From NCBI RefSeq assembly GCF_020523965.1, contig NZ_JAJAPX010000002.1, positions 310,001 to 374,000 of the forward strand: DNA of 64,000 nt, written 5' to 3'. Source of the DNA: Neotamlana sargassicola (GTDB lineage: Bacteria > Bacteroidota > Bacteroidia > Flavobacteriales > Flavobacteriaceae). Below, piece by piece: positions 17,615-27,633 of this stretch. Made by a program: the position numbers and the translations under genes. How positions within the stretch are numbered: position 1 is the first letter of the stretch; each line of letters begins with the position of its first letter. Under the pieces are notes generated by a model, which saw nothing but the letters and a program-made list of their open reading frames with translations, searched no databases and was not told the origin of the DNA.

Positions 17615-19717
17615 ATGAAAAATATAATACTTAGTGTTTTATGCATAACCTGCTTACTGTCTTGTAAGGAGCAAAGCGGTGCAAAAAAGCAAAATTCAAG
17701 TTTTGATGTATTTCCCGAAACGTTAAATCTATCCGCTTTAAACAAAAATGGAGTTATAACGGTTTCTAAACAAGAATTAACACCAGATTCTACAGGAGTT
17801 ATTGCAGAAATACCATTGGATTTTCCAGAATATAATCGTGGTATTTACTACCGCCCATTTTCAAAAAAACTAGCGGCCGGTAATAGAGTAGAACCACTTT
17901 GGTTTAATGATATTGCCGAATTAGATGGTTACAAACACCAAAAACCAAGAATGGATAGCCATATAAATTTAGGTGCGTTTATGATGCTTCAAAAAGCAAA
18001 TGGGGACTATTTAGCGCTTCTGCCTTTAGTGTCAAACCGAATTGGTAATACGTTTTCTATTCACAATAATAAAGCATTTTTAACGGTGGCAACCTATGGT
18101 GCGGCATCCGAAAATGTTGCTGTTCCATTAATAAGTTACGGACAATCAAATAACCCTTACGAAGCAGCTAAAATGGCTTGGGAAGGAGCGATGAAAATCG
18201 ATAATGTAAAAGAAAACATTAATTGGCGCTCTCAAAAAGAGTATCCCGAGGCCTATAATTATTTAGGCTGGTGTTCATGGGAACATTATAAGCATAAAAT
18301 TGATGAAAATAATATGTTGAGTGCTTTGAATGGCTTAAAAGAAAGTGCTATTCCGTTTAGATGGATGTTGATTGATGATGGATATTTAGACCATAAAAAC
18401 GGAGCATTATTATCGTTTGGGGTAGATAAAAAGAAGTTTCCAAACGGCTGGGAACCTATCACCAGTCAAAAGGACGAAAAAATAAAATGGATGGGTATTT
18501 GGCGCAATTTTAACGGCTATTTTGGAGCTGTATCGCCAGAGCATAACATGCCTAGTTTAAGCGAACATTTGGCAGCGCGAAACCCAAGTGGTAAAAGAAC
18601 AATTTTAACACCAAAAATTTCAGAAGCATCGGCCAACGCCTTTTTCCATGAAATGACAAAAAATACCAAAGACAATGGTTTCGATATTATTAAAGTCGAT
18701 TTTCAATCAGATAATTTCAGAAATAACGAAGGAGCTAGTAATGCTATTTTAGGTGTACATCATAACAATATAGCCTTAGAAGAAAATTGTAAAGACAAAG
18801 ATTTAATGTTGCTAAACTGCATTGCACAACAAAATTTTAATGTGTTTAATCACAGGCATAGTGCACTTATCCGCGGAAGCGTAGATTATAAAACTACAAA
18901 AGATAGGTTAGATGTTACTTTTGTTCAAAATTTTGCCAATTCGTTTTGGTTGGGGCATACACATTGGTTAGACCAAGACATGTTTTATGCAAATTTCGAA
19001 GAAACCGCCCAATTAATGGCAGTAGCTAGAGCCATGTCTGGAGGCCCTATTTATCTTTCTGATGTGCCAGAACATATCGACGATGCCGTTTTAAAACCTT
19101 TAACTTACAGAGATGGACGCATTTTAGGCACCTTGGCACCAGCTGTTCCTTTACCGGAAAGTTTAATGCAAGATCCTTATTTCGACGGGAAAGCCTTTCG
19201 AGTAATTGCACCGTTAAAAAACCAAACTGCGGCTATTATGGCAGTCAATTTAAATCAAGATGATAAAGAAGTTTATACGCAAGTTTCTTTAAAAGATTAT
19301 GCTTTTGCTGGAGGAATGATTCAGCCTTACGTGGGCTTATGGCAAACACCAAAAGAAGGAGTTTTGTTGTACGATTATTATAACAAAACCGTACAAGTTT
19401 TAAAAGACGATTATTCATTTACATTGGCATCAAGAAAAGAGCGTTTGCTATTGCTAAACCCTATTAAAAAAGGTTGGGCAGTTATTGGTCGTCCAGATAA
19501 ATATTTGTCTGCTGCTACTTTTAATTTGTTAGAAGTTGAAGAAAATAAAATTAAGATAAAAATGGTTGAAAATGGCGATTTGTTATTGTGGACAAACGGT
19601 AAAACACCACATTCTGAAAACTTTGAATTTACAGCACAGCAAGATGGTTTGTGGTTTGGGAAATTAACAACACCAAAAGCCGATAAAAATTATACCATTA
19701 GCACAAAAGTAGACTAG
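17615..19717 (+). CDS. GH36-like / raffinose-synthase-family alpha-galactosidase candidate (lipoprotein)
   Basis: Predicted exported alpha-galactosidase-type enzyme of 700 residues with a lipoprotein signal (TCLLSC). A beta-rich N-terminal part is followed by the barrel: YLGWCSWEHYKHKI near residues 210-223, FRWMLIDDGYLDH, KWMGIWRNFNGYFG, IIKVDFQSD with Asp362 as the likely nucleophile, and IRGSVDY with Asp424 as the likely acid/base. DVPEHID and a late beta domain close it. The pattern is closer to the raffinose synthase/Sip1 branch of GH36 than to bacterial melibiases. Raffinose synthesis makes no sense for an exported protein in a PUL, so hydrolysis of an alpha-galactoside or related sugar is the better guess. 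Confidence 0.85.
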   Translation: MKNIILSVLCITCLLSCKEQSGAKKQNSSFDVFPETLNLSALNKNGVITVSKQELTPDSTGVIAEIPLDFPEYNRGIYYRPFSKKLAAGNRVEPLWFNDIAELDGYKHQKPRMDSHINLGAFMMLQKANGDYLALLPLVSNRIGNTFSIHNNKAFLTVATYGAASENVAVPLISYGQSNNPYEAAKMAWEGAMKIDNVKENINWRSQKEYPEAYNYLGWCSWEHYKHKIDENNMLSALNGLKESAIPFRWMLIDDGYLDHKNGALLSFGVDKKKFPNGWEPITSQKDEKIKWMGIWRNFNGYFGAVSPEHNMPSLSEHLAARNPSGKRTILTPKISEASANAFFHEMTKNTKDNGFDIIKVDFQSDNFRNNEGASNAILGVHHNNIALEENCKDKDLMLLNCIAQQNFNVFNHRHSALIRGSVDYKTTKDRLDVTFVQNFANSFWLGHTHWLDQDMFYANFEETAQLMAVARAMSGGPIYLSDVPEHIDDAVLKPLTYRDGRILGTLAPAVPLPESLMQDPYFDGKAFRVIAPLKNQTAAIMAVNLNQDDKEVYTQVSLKDYAFAGGMIQPYVGLWQTPKEGVLLYDYYNKTVQVLKDDYSFTLASRKERLLLLNPIKKGWAVIGRPDKYLSAATFNLLEVEENKIKIKMVENGDLLLWTNGKTPHSENFEFTAQQDGLWFGKLTTPKADKNYTISTKVD

Positions 19718-19727
19718 ATAAAACCTA

Positions 19728-22193
19728 ATGAAACATTTAATATCCATAACCATTTTATTGTTTTCTGTAATTCAAGTTCAGGCGCAATTTTTACTAACTT
19801 ACGATGAACCAGCCACTGGTTTTTCTGAAGCGCAGCGCAATGACTACCGAAAACCAGGATACATGCAAGAGGCTTTGCCTCTGGGCAACGGGCGTTTAGG
19901 CGCAATGTTTTCTGGCGGAATTGCCGAAGAGCATATCATGCTTAACGATATTACATTATGGATGAACGCTAAAAGAGGTTTAAATGAAGTTGAACAATCC
20001 GGAACAAGAATAGGCGCTTATAAAAACTTCGATAAAGTTCGTGAAGCCTACCGTACTGAAAAATATGGCACTACCGAAGGAAGTATGGAAGCCATGTCTA
20101 CAAAATATCTAAGTAGCGAGCAACCTTTGGGTAATTATGCGCCATTTACCGATGTATTTATTACAACCAATCATAATCCAAATGAAGTTTCAAATTATAC
20201 ACGCTCGTTAAACGCCTTTACAGGAATTGGCTCTGTAAATTATAGTATTGGGAAAGCTAATTTTAAGCGCGAATATTTTTGTAGCTATCCAAATGATGTG
20301 GTTGTTATGCGCTATAGCGCTCAAAATGCAACTATAAACCTAAGTATCAAAGCAAGCTCATTACATAAAATTACCAGTTTAAAGGCTGATGGTAATCTGT
20401 TAGTTTTAAATGGTGAAGCTGCTATGGAAAACGACCCGATTCAGTTTCAAAAAAGAGTTTATGTTGATGCTGGTAAAGCTAAAATAACAGCCAATAATAA
20501 CGGCGAGTTACAAGTTGAAAACGCCAAAGATGTAAAAATTTATATTTCGGCTTACACCGATTATTTGCCAGATTATCCAAGCTTTAAAGGACGAGATTTT
20601 GAGGCCGATGCCGAAAAAACTTTAGAAAAAGCGTTAAACTTAGGTTACAATGCGCTTAAAAATGCACATGTAAAAGATGTGTCTAGTTTAATGGATAATT
20701 GCGAGTTTAAACTAGAATACAAACCGTTAAACTTAACCACCGACGAGTTAATTAAAAATGGCCCGAGTTTAGAGTTAGAAAATCTATATTTTAATTACGC
20801 GCGTTATTTGCAGTTAAGTTGTTCTAGAAATGCAGCAGTACCATCGAATTTGCAAGGTTTGTGGAACGGACATTTAAAACCTGCATGGAACGCCGATTAC
20901 CATACCGATATTAATTTAGCCATGAATTATTGGATGGTTGAAACCGCCAATTTACCAAGTTCGTTTGCACCTTATGTGTCTTATTTAAAAACCATTGCAG
21001 AGTCTGGTAAACACACCGCCAAAGAATCTTTTGGAATAGAGCAAGGATGGAGTATGGGACTTAACGGAAATGTATTTGGGTTTACAGCGCCTAATGTTCA
21101 TGGTCGCCGAATGCAACAATCGGGTGCTTGGTTGTGCCAAAATTTATTCGAGCATTATGCTTTTAGTAAAGACAAAAAATATTTAGAAGACGTTTATCCA
21201 ATATTAAAAGGAGCCGCCGAGTTTTACATGGAGTTTTTAGCGCCTTGGAAAGATGGTTCTTTAGTAGTATATCCAACTTGGTCTCCAGAAAATGCCTATT
21301 TGGTAAAAGCGTTTGGGAAATTAAATAAGCAAGCATACGGCGCCTCTTTCGAGCAGCAATTGGCACTTAATTTATTTACCGATTGTATTGAGGCTTCAAT
21401 AGTTTTAAATAAAGATGAAGCGTTTCGAGCAAAACTTAAAACCATCATTCCGAAGTTAACACCCCAAAAAATAGGACAGTACGGTCAAATTCAAGAATGG
21501 CCAGAAGATTGGGACAGTCCAACAGATCAACATCGCCATATTTCACATTTAATAGCTCTACATCCCGGACGCGATTTTTCGCCGTTAACTACACCTGAAT
21601 TAACCAATGCGGCTTTGGTAACAATGAAACACAGAGGAGATATTTCAACCGGTTGGAGTACGGCGTGGAAAACTAATTTTTGGGCACGATTGCACAATGG
21701 AGATAAAGCACACCAATTCTATCAATTTTTAACGTCAAAACGCGCATATTCAAATTTGTTCGATTTTCATCCACCGTTTCAAATCGACGGTAATTTTGGT
21801 GGGGTTGCTGGTGTTTGCGAAATGCTATTGCAAAGTCATTTACGAAGCGTTAATAATTCAGCAAAACAAATAGAACAGGCTGCTTTTGTAGGGTATCAAA
21901 ATAAACCAAATTCTAATCATTTTATACCTAAAACACCTCATGATAATATCGCAAATGCACCATACATTTTACATCTATTACCCGCTTTACCTAGTGCTTG
22001 GCCTAACGGAAGTGTAAAAGGTTTAAGAGCACGCGGAGGATTGGAAGTTGATATAACTTGGGAAGACGGAAAATTAACTGAAGCTAAAATAACTGCAAAA
22101 ACCAATACTAGTTTTAGAATTTATTCAGAAGGAAACTTATCTCAAGTTTTTAGTTTGAATAAGGATGAAGTTAAAGTTTGGAAATCTAAATAG
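19728..22193 (+). CDS. GH95-like alpha-L-fucosidase / alpha-L-galactosidase, second copy
   Basis: A second GH95-family protein, 821 residues, with a Sec signal ending VQAQ and thus probably soluble in the periplasm, unlike the lipoprotein copy at 11902. [49 protein letters not shown] (389-402), WSPEN with Glu521 and FQIDGNFGG with Asp687 mark the family. It has Ala398 in place of the Gln in the NxQMNYW stretch of the other copy, a difference close to the active site. The two copies are quite divergent, so different linkages or sulfation states are likely targets. The gene starts 10 bases after the GH36-like stop. Confidence 0.92.
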   Translation: MKHLISITILLFSVIQVQAQFLLTYDEPATGFSEAQRNDYRKPGYMQEALPLGNGRLGAMFSGGIAEEHIMLNDITLWMNAKRGLNEVEQSGTRIGAYKNFDKVREAYRTEKYGTTEGSMEAMSTKYLSSEQPLGNYAPFTDVFITTNHNPNEVSNYTRSLNAFTGIGSVNYSIGKANFKREYFCSYPNDVVVMRYSAQNATINLSIKASSLHKITSLKADGNLLVLNGEAAMENDPIQFQKRVYVDAGKAKITANNNGELQVENAKDVKIYISAYTDYLPDYPSFKGRDFEADAEKTLEKALNLGYNALKNAHVKDVSSLMDNCEFKLEYKPLNLTTDELIKNGPSLELENLYFNYARYLQLSCSRNAAVPSNLQGLWNGHLKPAWNADYHTDINLAMNYWMVETANLPSSFAPYVSYLKTIAESGKHTAKESFGIEQGWSMGLNGNVFGFTAPNVHGRRMQQSGAWLCQNLFEHYAFSKDKKYLEDVYPILKGAAEFYMEFLAPWKDGSLVVYPTWSPENAYLVKAFGKLNKQAYGASFEQQLALNLFTDCIEASIVLNKDEAFRAKLKTIIPKLTPQKIGQYGQIQEWPEDWDSPTDQHRHISHLIALHPGRDFSPLTTPELTNAALVTMKHRGDISTGWSTAWKTNFWARLHNGDKAHQFYQFLTSKRAYSNLFDFHPPFQIDGNFGGVAGVCEMLLQSHLRSVNNSAKQIEQAAFVGYQNKPNSNHFIPKTPHDNIANAPYILHLLPALPSAWPNGSVKGLRARGGLEVDITWEDGKLTEAKITAKTNTSFRIYSEGNLSQVFSLNKDEVKVWKSK

Positions 22194-22205
22194 AAAAATA
22201 AATTT

Positions 22206-22838
22206 ATGAAGAAAGCATTTTTATTAATGGGTACACTTTTAATGTTTTGGTCCTGTACTACCAAACCAAAAATTATAGCTTGTGTTGGCGACAGTATTAC
22301 TGCAGGTGCCAGACATAAAAAGCAAAGTGTAACGGCTTATCCTAAAGTTTTAAGTGATTTGTTAGGCGATGATTATTCGGTTGTTAATTTAGGTAGAAGT
22401 GGGGCAACGGCTTTAATTAATGGTAATTTACCGTATTGGAATTGTAAAGAGTTTTCGAATGTATTTGCTGTAAAACCAGATATTATTACTATTAAATTAG
22501 GCACAAACGATTCTAAACCACAAAACTGGAACGCCCGAGACTTTAAAGAAAGTTATCAAAGTTTAATCGATACGTTTCAAACTATGTCATCGTCTCCAAA
22601 AATAGTTTTGTGTTTACCTGTTCCAGTTTACGAGCATAGTAAATTTTCTATTAACGGCGACATTGTAAAACAAGAAGTTATTCCAATTATTAAGGCTTTG
22701 GCAACAGAAAATAACTTATCCGTAATTGATTTATATGAGCCTTTTATTGATAAAGAAAAATTGGTTCCAGATGGTGTTCATCCCGAAGAAGAAGGTGCCG
22801 CTTTAATGGCTAAATTAATTTCAAAAAAACTACAATAA
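22206..22838 (+). CDS. SGNH/GDSL-type esterase lipoprotein
   Basis: A 210-residue lipoprotein (MFWSC) of the SGNH hydrolase superfamily, probably a carbohydrate or acyl esterase that removes acetyl groups from the glycan. Block I is VGDSITAG with Ser30 as nucleophile, block II GRSGAT, block III LGTNDSK with the oxyanion Asn, and block V DGVHP with Asp189 and His192. All catalytic elements are intact. It lies 12 bases after the GH95 gene and 2 bases before the first GH116-like gene, so it is within the operon. Lipase activity is less likely given the context. Confidence 0.88.
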   Translation: MKKAFLLMGTLLMFWSCTTKPKIIACVGDSITAGARHKKQSVTAYPKVLSDLLGDDYSVVNLGRSGATALINGNLPYWNCKEFSNVFAVKPDIITIKLGTNDSKPQNWNARDFKESYQSLIDTFQTMSSSPKIVLCLPVPVYEHSKFSINGDIVKQEVIPIIKALATENNLSVIDLYEPFIDKEKLVPDGVHPEEEGAALMAKLISKKLQ

Positions 22839-22840
22839 TC

Positions 22841-25423
22841 ATGACTAAACTAAACCAACTAAAGATATTATTTTTATTAATTATTGGAACTGTCACTGCC
22901 CAAAGCGAACAATTAAATTGGCCGGTTTTAAAAACGTACGACCAAGAGCATATTCAAAAAATAAAAATGCCAATTGGCGGTATAGGAACGGGCACAATTT
23001 CATTTACAGGTCGCGGTGGTTTTGAGGATTGGGAAATTATGAATCGCCCCGCCAAAGGGTTTAATCCAACTTTAGAAAATCGCGGACCAGTAAAACAAAA
23101 AGGACCTTTTTTTGCAATTTATGTTGAAGACGGACAAGGCAAAAAACAAACAAGATTATTGGAAGGGCCACCAGACGAATCGAATTATGAAGGGGCTTGG
23201 GGCGCCTATTCTAATCAGCATGGGTTACCGCGATTTAGCAACGCGTCTTTTAAAACAGCATATCCTTTTGGCCAAGTATTGTTAAGTGATGAAAGTCTTC
23301 CAGTTGAGGTGGTTGTTGGCGCGTTTAATCCTTTAATTCCAGGAAATATAGACGATAGTAGTATTCCTATGGCTATTGTAAACTATAAGGTGAAAAACAT
23401 TAGCGATAAACCTATATCGATATCTATTTCAGGAAGTATTCAAAATTTTATTGGGTTTGATGGTACACGAGGAAAAGCCATAAAAAATGTGAATAATATT
23501 CGTGAAGAAAAAGGGGTAAAAGGGATTCATTACACAACCGAAGGTGTAGATCCTGAAAGCGAACAATGGGGCACAATGAGTTTTGTGTCGTTAAACAATG
23601 GCGAAACCAGTTACCGAACAGCATGGCAAGAAATGAAAAGTCGTTGGGACAAAAAGCGACTAGATTTTTGGGACGATTTTAGTGCCGATGGTGTTTTAGA
23701 AAAAAGAGAAAATAAATCGGCTAACGCGCCAATGGGTTCTATTGCGGTAAAAAATACCTTAAAACCAGGGGAAGAAAGAAATTTTCAATTTTTAATTAGT
23801 TGGCATTTTCCAAACAGACAAACTTGGGATAAACCAGGATTTCAAAAGCATATAAAAGCCACTGTTGGCAATTATTACACCACAAAATATAACGATTCGT
23901 GGGATGTTATTTTAAAAACATTGCCGCGTTTAAACACTCTAGAAGATAACACGAAAATCTTTGTAAACGCTTTAATTAAAAGTGATTTTCCAAAGGAAAT
24001 TAAAGAATCGGCGTTATTTAATTTGGCGCATTTACGTACACAATTAGCTTTTCGAATAAAAAGTGGTCACGTATTAGGTTGGGAAGGGCTTTTTGATACG
24101 CACGGGTCTTGTTTTGGGTCGTGTACACACGTTTGGAATTACGAGCAAACAACGCCTTTTTTATTTGGTGAATTAGCAAAAACCATGCGCGATGTAGAAT
24201 TTGGTTATGCTACAGACGACCAAGGCTTAATGAGTTTTCGTGTGTATTTGCCTTTAGAAGAGGGCCAGAAATGGGGAAAAGCTGCTGCCGACGGACAAAT
24301 GGGAAGTATTATGAAGTTTTACCGCGATTGGCAACTTTCGGGTGACAATGATTTCCTTAAAAAGCATTGGCCAATGGTTAAAAAATCACTTGAGTTTTGT
24401 TGGATTGATGGTGGATGGGATGCTAATAAAGATGGTGTTATGGAAGGCTCGCAACACAACACCATGGATGTGGAGTATTTTGGACCAAATCCGCAAATGG
24501 GTTTTTGGTATTTGGGAGCGCTTAAAGCTACAGCAGAAATGGCTGATTATTTGGGAGAAAAGCAATTTGCTAAAACCTGTAGGGGGCTTTATAAATCGGG
24601 TTCAAAATGGATGGACGACAATCTATTTAATGGGGAATACTATGAGCAGCATATTCAACCACCAATGTCGGTTAATAATGTAGCCGAAGCACTTATTGGC
24701 GCAACAGGCTCTACTAAAGGTGTCGATTATACGTCGCCAGATTATCAATTAGGAAAAGGTGTTTTGGTCGATCAGTTAGTTGGGCAAGTATTTTCTCATA
24801 TCGTAGGGTTGGGGTATTTAGCAAAAGAGGAGCATATTAAAAAATCGTTGGAATCTATTTTAAAGTATAATTATGTAGAAAATATGGCTTCGCATGCCAA
24901 TTTTCATCGATCGTATGCTCTTGGCGACGAGTCGGCCTTATTAATGGCGGCTTACCCAGGAGAAAGACCAGAAAAACCATTTCCGTATTTCACCGAAGTC
25001 ATGACAGGTTTTGAATATACAGCAGCCGTTGGAATGCTTCAAGAAGGTTTAACAGACGATGGTTTGTTATGTATTAAAAATATCCGAGATCGTTACGACG
25101 GTAAAAAAAGAAGTCCGTTTAACGAAGCCGAAGCTGGCCACCATTACGCCAGAAGCATGATGGCTTGGGCAGGTATTTTAGCAGTTACCGAGTTTCAATA
25201 TTCTGCCATAGATAAATCTATGACGTTTACATCAAAACCAGGAACATATTTCTGGAGCAATGGCTACAGTTATGGAACTTGTGACGTGAAAAATAAAGAA
25301 GCCTTGTTAACTGTACTTTATGGAGAATTGGAACTAGAACGCTTCACTTTAAATGGTGTTGGAACTAAAAAAATAAAAAAAGCACTTATAAAATCAGGAG
25401 AAACATTTCAAATTAAAATATAA
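22841..25423 (+). CDS. GH116-like glycoside hydrolase, copy 1 of 3
   Basis: Retaining beta-glycosidase family (beta-glucosidases, beta-xylosidases and GBA2-type enzymes). It has 860 residues and a Sec signal ending GTVTAQ. The N-terminal beta-sandwich opens with MPIGGIGTGTISFTGRGG and contains EVVVGAFNPLIPGN. The (alpha/alpha)6 domain carries CTHVWNYEQ with Glu435 as candidate nucleophile and NTMDVEYFGPN with Asp543 as candidate acid/base, then RYDGKKRSPFNE and YFWSNGYS near the end. The assignment of catalytic residues follows the GBA2 pattern from memory. It is the first of three paralogues and is much closer to the second (29196) than to the third (31747). Confidence 0.88.
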   Translation: MTKLNQLKILFLLIIGTVTAQSEQLNWPVLKTYDQEHIQKIKMPIGGIGTGTISFTGRGGFEDWEIMNRPAKGFNPTLENRGPVKQKGPFFAIYVEDGQGKKQTRLLEGPPDESNYEGAWGAYSNQHGLPRFSNASFKTAYPFGQVLLSDESLPVEVVVGAFNPLIPGNIDDSSIPMAIVNYKVKNISDKPISISISGSIQNFIGFDGTRGKAIKNVNNIREEKGVKGIHYTTEGVDPESEQWGTMSFVSLNNGETSYRTAWQEMKSRWDKKRLDFWDDFSADGVLEKRENKSANAPMGSIAVKNTLKPGEERNFQFLISWHFPNRQTWDKPGFQKHIKATVGNYYTTKYNDSWDVILKTLPRLNTLEDNTKIFVNALIKSDFPKEIKESALFNLAHLRTQLAFRIKSGHVLGWEGLFDTHGSCFGSCTHVWNYEQTTPFLFGELAKTMRDVEFGYATDDQGLMSFRVYLPLEEGQKWGKAAADGQMGSIMKFYRDWQLSGDNDFLKKHWPMVKKSLEFCWIDGGWDANKDGVMEGSQHNTMDVEYFGPNPQMGFWYLGALKATAEMADYLGEKQFAKTCRGLYKSGSKWMDDNLFNGEYYEQHIQPPMSVNNVAEALIGATGSTKGVDYTSPDYQLGKGVLVDQLVGQVFSHIVGLGYLAKEEHIKKSLESILKYNYVENMASHANFHRSYALGDESALLMAAYPGERPEKPFPYFTEVMTGFEYTAAVGMLQEGLTDDGLLCIKNIRDRYDGKKRSPFNEAEAGHHYARSMMAWAGILAVTEFQYSAIDKSMTFTSKPGTYFWSNGYSYGTCDVKNKEALLTVLYGELELERFTLNGVGTKKIKKALIKSGETFQIKI

Positions 25424-25428
25424 AACCA

Positions 25429-26466
25429 ATGACAACTAAATTTAAAACGAATTTGTATTTACCATTAGCCGGAATAATTTTCATTTTCATGGTGGCTTGT
25501 GGAAATAAAAAAACGAAGACAGAACCATTGTCTCAGGAAATAATTGTAAAAAAGGAACCTGTAAGTTTCACCTATTCTGAGGTTACAGGAATTGGAAAAG
25601 ATTCGGTTTATAACCGAAGAGATCCAAGTGATATTATTAAGGTGAACGATACATATTACGTGTATTACACAAGAATGGACAAGCCTGTAAGATCTGGGTA
25701 TTGGGGCACTATTTGGTATGCTACTTCAACCGATGAAGGGCATACATGGAAAGAACAAGGTATGGCATTAGGTTTAGGCGAAGAAGGCGCTTTTGATAGT
25801 CACTCCGTTTTTACACCAAATATTTTAGCTTATAAAGGAAAATATTACATGTATTACACAGGAGTACAGCCAACTCCAGGAAATCCTAACAAAAAATTTG
25901 AAGGAAACAGCACTACAGACTTTACAGCCATAGGTGTAGCAGTGGCAGATAGTCCTGAGGGCCCTTTTAAAAGACCTAAAAACAATGTGGTAATTGCTCA
26001 TAGTGAGGTATCGTCGGATTTTGATAGTTATCGCGTTGACGATGCAAGTTTATTAGTAAAAGACGAAAAAATATGGTTGTATTATAAAGGACGTTGTATT
26101 GAACATGGAAAAGAAGGGCCAAAACGTACGCAAATGGGAGTGGCTATGGCTAATAACCCAGAAGGACCATTTAAAAAATACGATCATCCTTTAATAGAAA
26201 AAGGGCATGAAGTGTTAATTTGGAATCAAGACGGAGGTGTTGCATCGCTTGCGTCTTTAAGTAAATCCATTCATTGGGCTGAAGATGGTTTAGACTTTAA
26301 TCCGCTTCAAGAAAATTTGGAACATATTCCTATGGCTCCAGGTTTATACAGACCACATTTACAAGATGGAAATACGGCAAGTGAAATACCTGGTTGGGGA
26401 ATTTGTATGCGCCAAAGTAAAGGCGAAGCACATTTGTTTCGATATGAAATTAAGAATTTAGATTAG
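25429..26466 (+). CDS. GH117-like five-bladed propeller glycosidase (lipoprotein)
   Basis: A 345-residue lipoprotein (FMVAC) with a GH43/GH117-type five-bladed beta-propeller. GH117 is known for cleaving terminal 3,6-anhydro-alpha-L-galactose or related sugars. Visible family-like motifs are RRDPSDIIKV with Asp65, TIWYATSTDEG, SVFTPNIL, RVDDAS with Asp204 and Asp205, and GHEVLIW with His260 and Glu261, matching the acidic triad plus His arrangement of GH117. A related gene lies at 45080-46063 with the same motifs. Anhydrosugar, galactose or another terminal residue could be the target; the family is functionally mixed. Confidence 0.78.
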   Translation: MTTKFKTNLYLPLAGIIFIFMVACGNKKTKTEPLSQEIIVKKEPVSFTYSEVTGIGKDSVYNRRDPSDIIKVNDTYYVYYTRMDKPVRSGYWGTIWYATSTDEGHTWKEQGMALGLGEEGAFDSHSVFTPNILAYKGKYYMYYTGVQPTPGNPNKKFEGNSTTDFTAIGVAVADSPEGPFKRPKNNVVIAHSEVSSDFDSYRVDDASLLVKDEKIWLYYKGRCIEHGKEGPKRTQMGVAMANNPEGPFKKYDHPLIEKGHEVLIWNQDGGVASLASLSKSIHWAEDGLDFNPLQENLEHIPMAPGLYRPHLQDGNTASEIPGWGICMRQSKGEAHLFRYEIKNLD

Positions 26467-26480
26467 TAATATTTAAAATC

Positions 26481-27620
26481 ATGCTAAAAATACCTTCATT
26501 GTTACTAGTTATTTTAACAATTATGTTACATGTTAATTGTTCTAATAAAAAAAAAACAGCTACTCATGTAAAAACAACGTCAGTAGAAAACAATAGTATT
26601 CCTTTAACTATTGGAACTTACACGAAAGAATCGAGCGAAGGTATTTATCAAGCAGATTTTAATACTGAAACAGGAGAAATATCGAATTTAAAATTACTGG
26701 TAAAAGTTCAGGAGCCATCATTTTTGGAATTAACCAAAGATAGAGAAAAGCTTTATGCTGTAAGTGAAATAGATGAAGGAAAGCTTAGTGTTTTTAAAAA
26801 GGACAAAGACGGAAGCTATGAGTTAAATCAAGACATTTCAACCGAAGGTTCTACGACTTGTCATGTTACACTTAATAAAGATGAATCACTTGTTTCTGTA
26901 GCAAATTACCGAAAAGGAAGTGTTACAGTTTATAAAAATAGTAGTGATAAACTTGAAATTTTAACATCATTTAAGCACGAAGGTTCTAGTGTACATTTTA
27001 GACAAAAAGTATCACATCCGCACAGTACTTATTTTTCAAAAGACGAAAAATATATTTACGTGCCAGATTTAGGAACAGATGAAATCCTTTCTTACCCTAT
27101 TGTAAAAGGAGTACCCCAAAAAGGTAAAGTAGCCATTAAAATGAATCCTGGTGATGGGCCAAGACATATGGCTTTACATCCAACAAAAAATATGTGGTTT
27201 GTGGTAGGAGAGATAAGCAGTGTTGTTTGGACTTTACTTCCAAAACCAGATGGAACTTTTGAAGTGATTGATCAACAAAAATTATTGCCTAATGGATTGA
27301 AAGGAAGAAGTACAGCTGCTGATATTCATATATCTCCAAATGGAAAATATTTATATACTTCAAATAGAGGACATAAGGATGGTTATCACTGTATTTCAGT
27401 TTTTAAAATTTTAGATTCTGGAAAACTAGAATTGAAAGGGCATGTAAGTACAGGAATTAATCAACCTAGAAATTTTACCCTTTCACCCGATGGTCAATTT
27501 TTATTAGTTGCCAATCAGTACGGAGATAATATTATTGTATTTAAGGTAAAATCCGATGGTATGTTAGAATTAACAGAACACACTGCAAACATAAGTATGC
27601 CAGTTTGCTTAAAGTTTTAA
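26481..27620 (+). CDS. Exported lactonase-like seven-bladed propeller (6-phosphogluconolactonase family, PF10282-type)
   Basis: A 379-residue lipoprotein (MLHVNC) with repeated propeller blades: LTIGTYTKESSEGIY, PSFLELTKDREKLYAVSE, HVTLNKDESLVSVANY, PGDGPRHMALHP, DIHISPNGKYLYTSNRG and QPRNFTLSPDGQFLLVANQ. These fit the lactonase family whose cytoplasmic members hydrolyse 6-phosphogluconolactone. The lipoprotein signal rules out that job here. It may open a sugar lactone in the periplasm or act in a way not yet described. It follows the GH117-like gene by 14 bases and precedes the ThuA-LamG gene by 13, inside the operon. Confidence 0.82.
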   Translation: MLKIPSLLLVILTIMLHVNCSNKKKTATHVKTTSVENNSIPLTIGTYTKESSEGIYQADFNTETGEISNLKLLVKVQEPSFLELTKDREKLYAVSEIDEGKLSVFKKDKDGSYELNQDISTEGSTTCHVTLNKDESLVSVANYRKGSVTVYKNSSDKLEILTSFKHEGSSVHFRQKVSHPHSTYFSKDEKYIYVPDLGTDEILSYPIVKGVPQKGKVAIKMNPGDGPRHMALHPTKNMWFVVGEISSVVWTLLPKPDGTFEVIDQQKLLPNGLKGRSTAADIHISPNGKYLYTSNRGHKDGYHCISVFKILDSGKLELKGHVSTGINQPRNFTLSPDGQFLLVANQYGDNIIVFKVKSDGMLELTEHTANISMPVCLKF

Positions 27621-27633
27621 AAGATATAATTTA

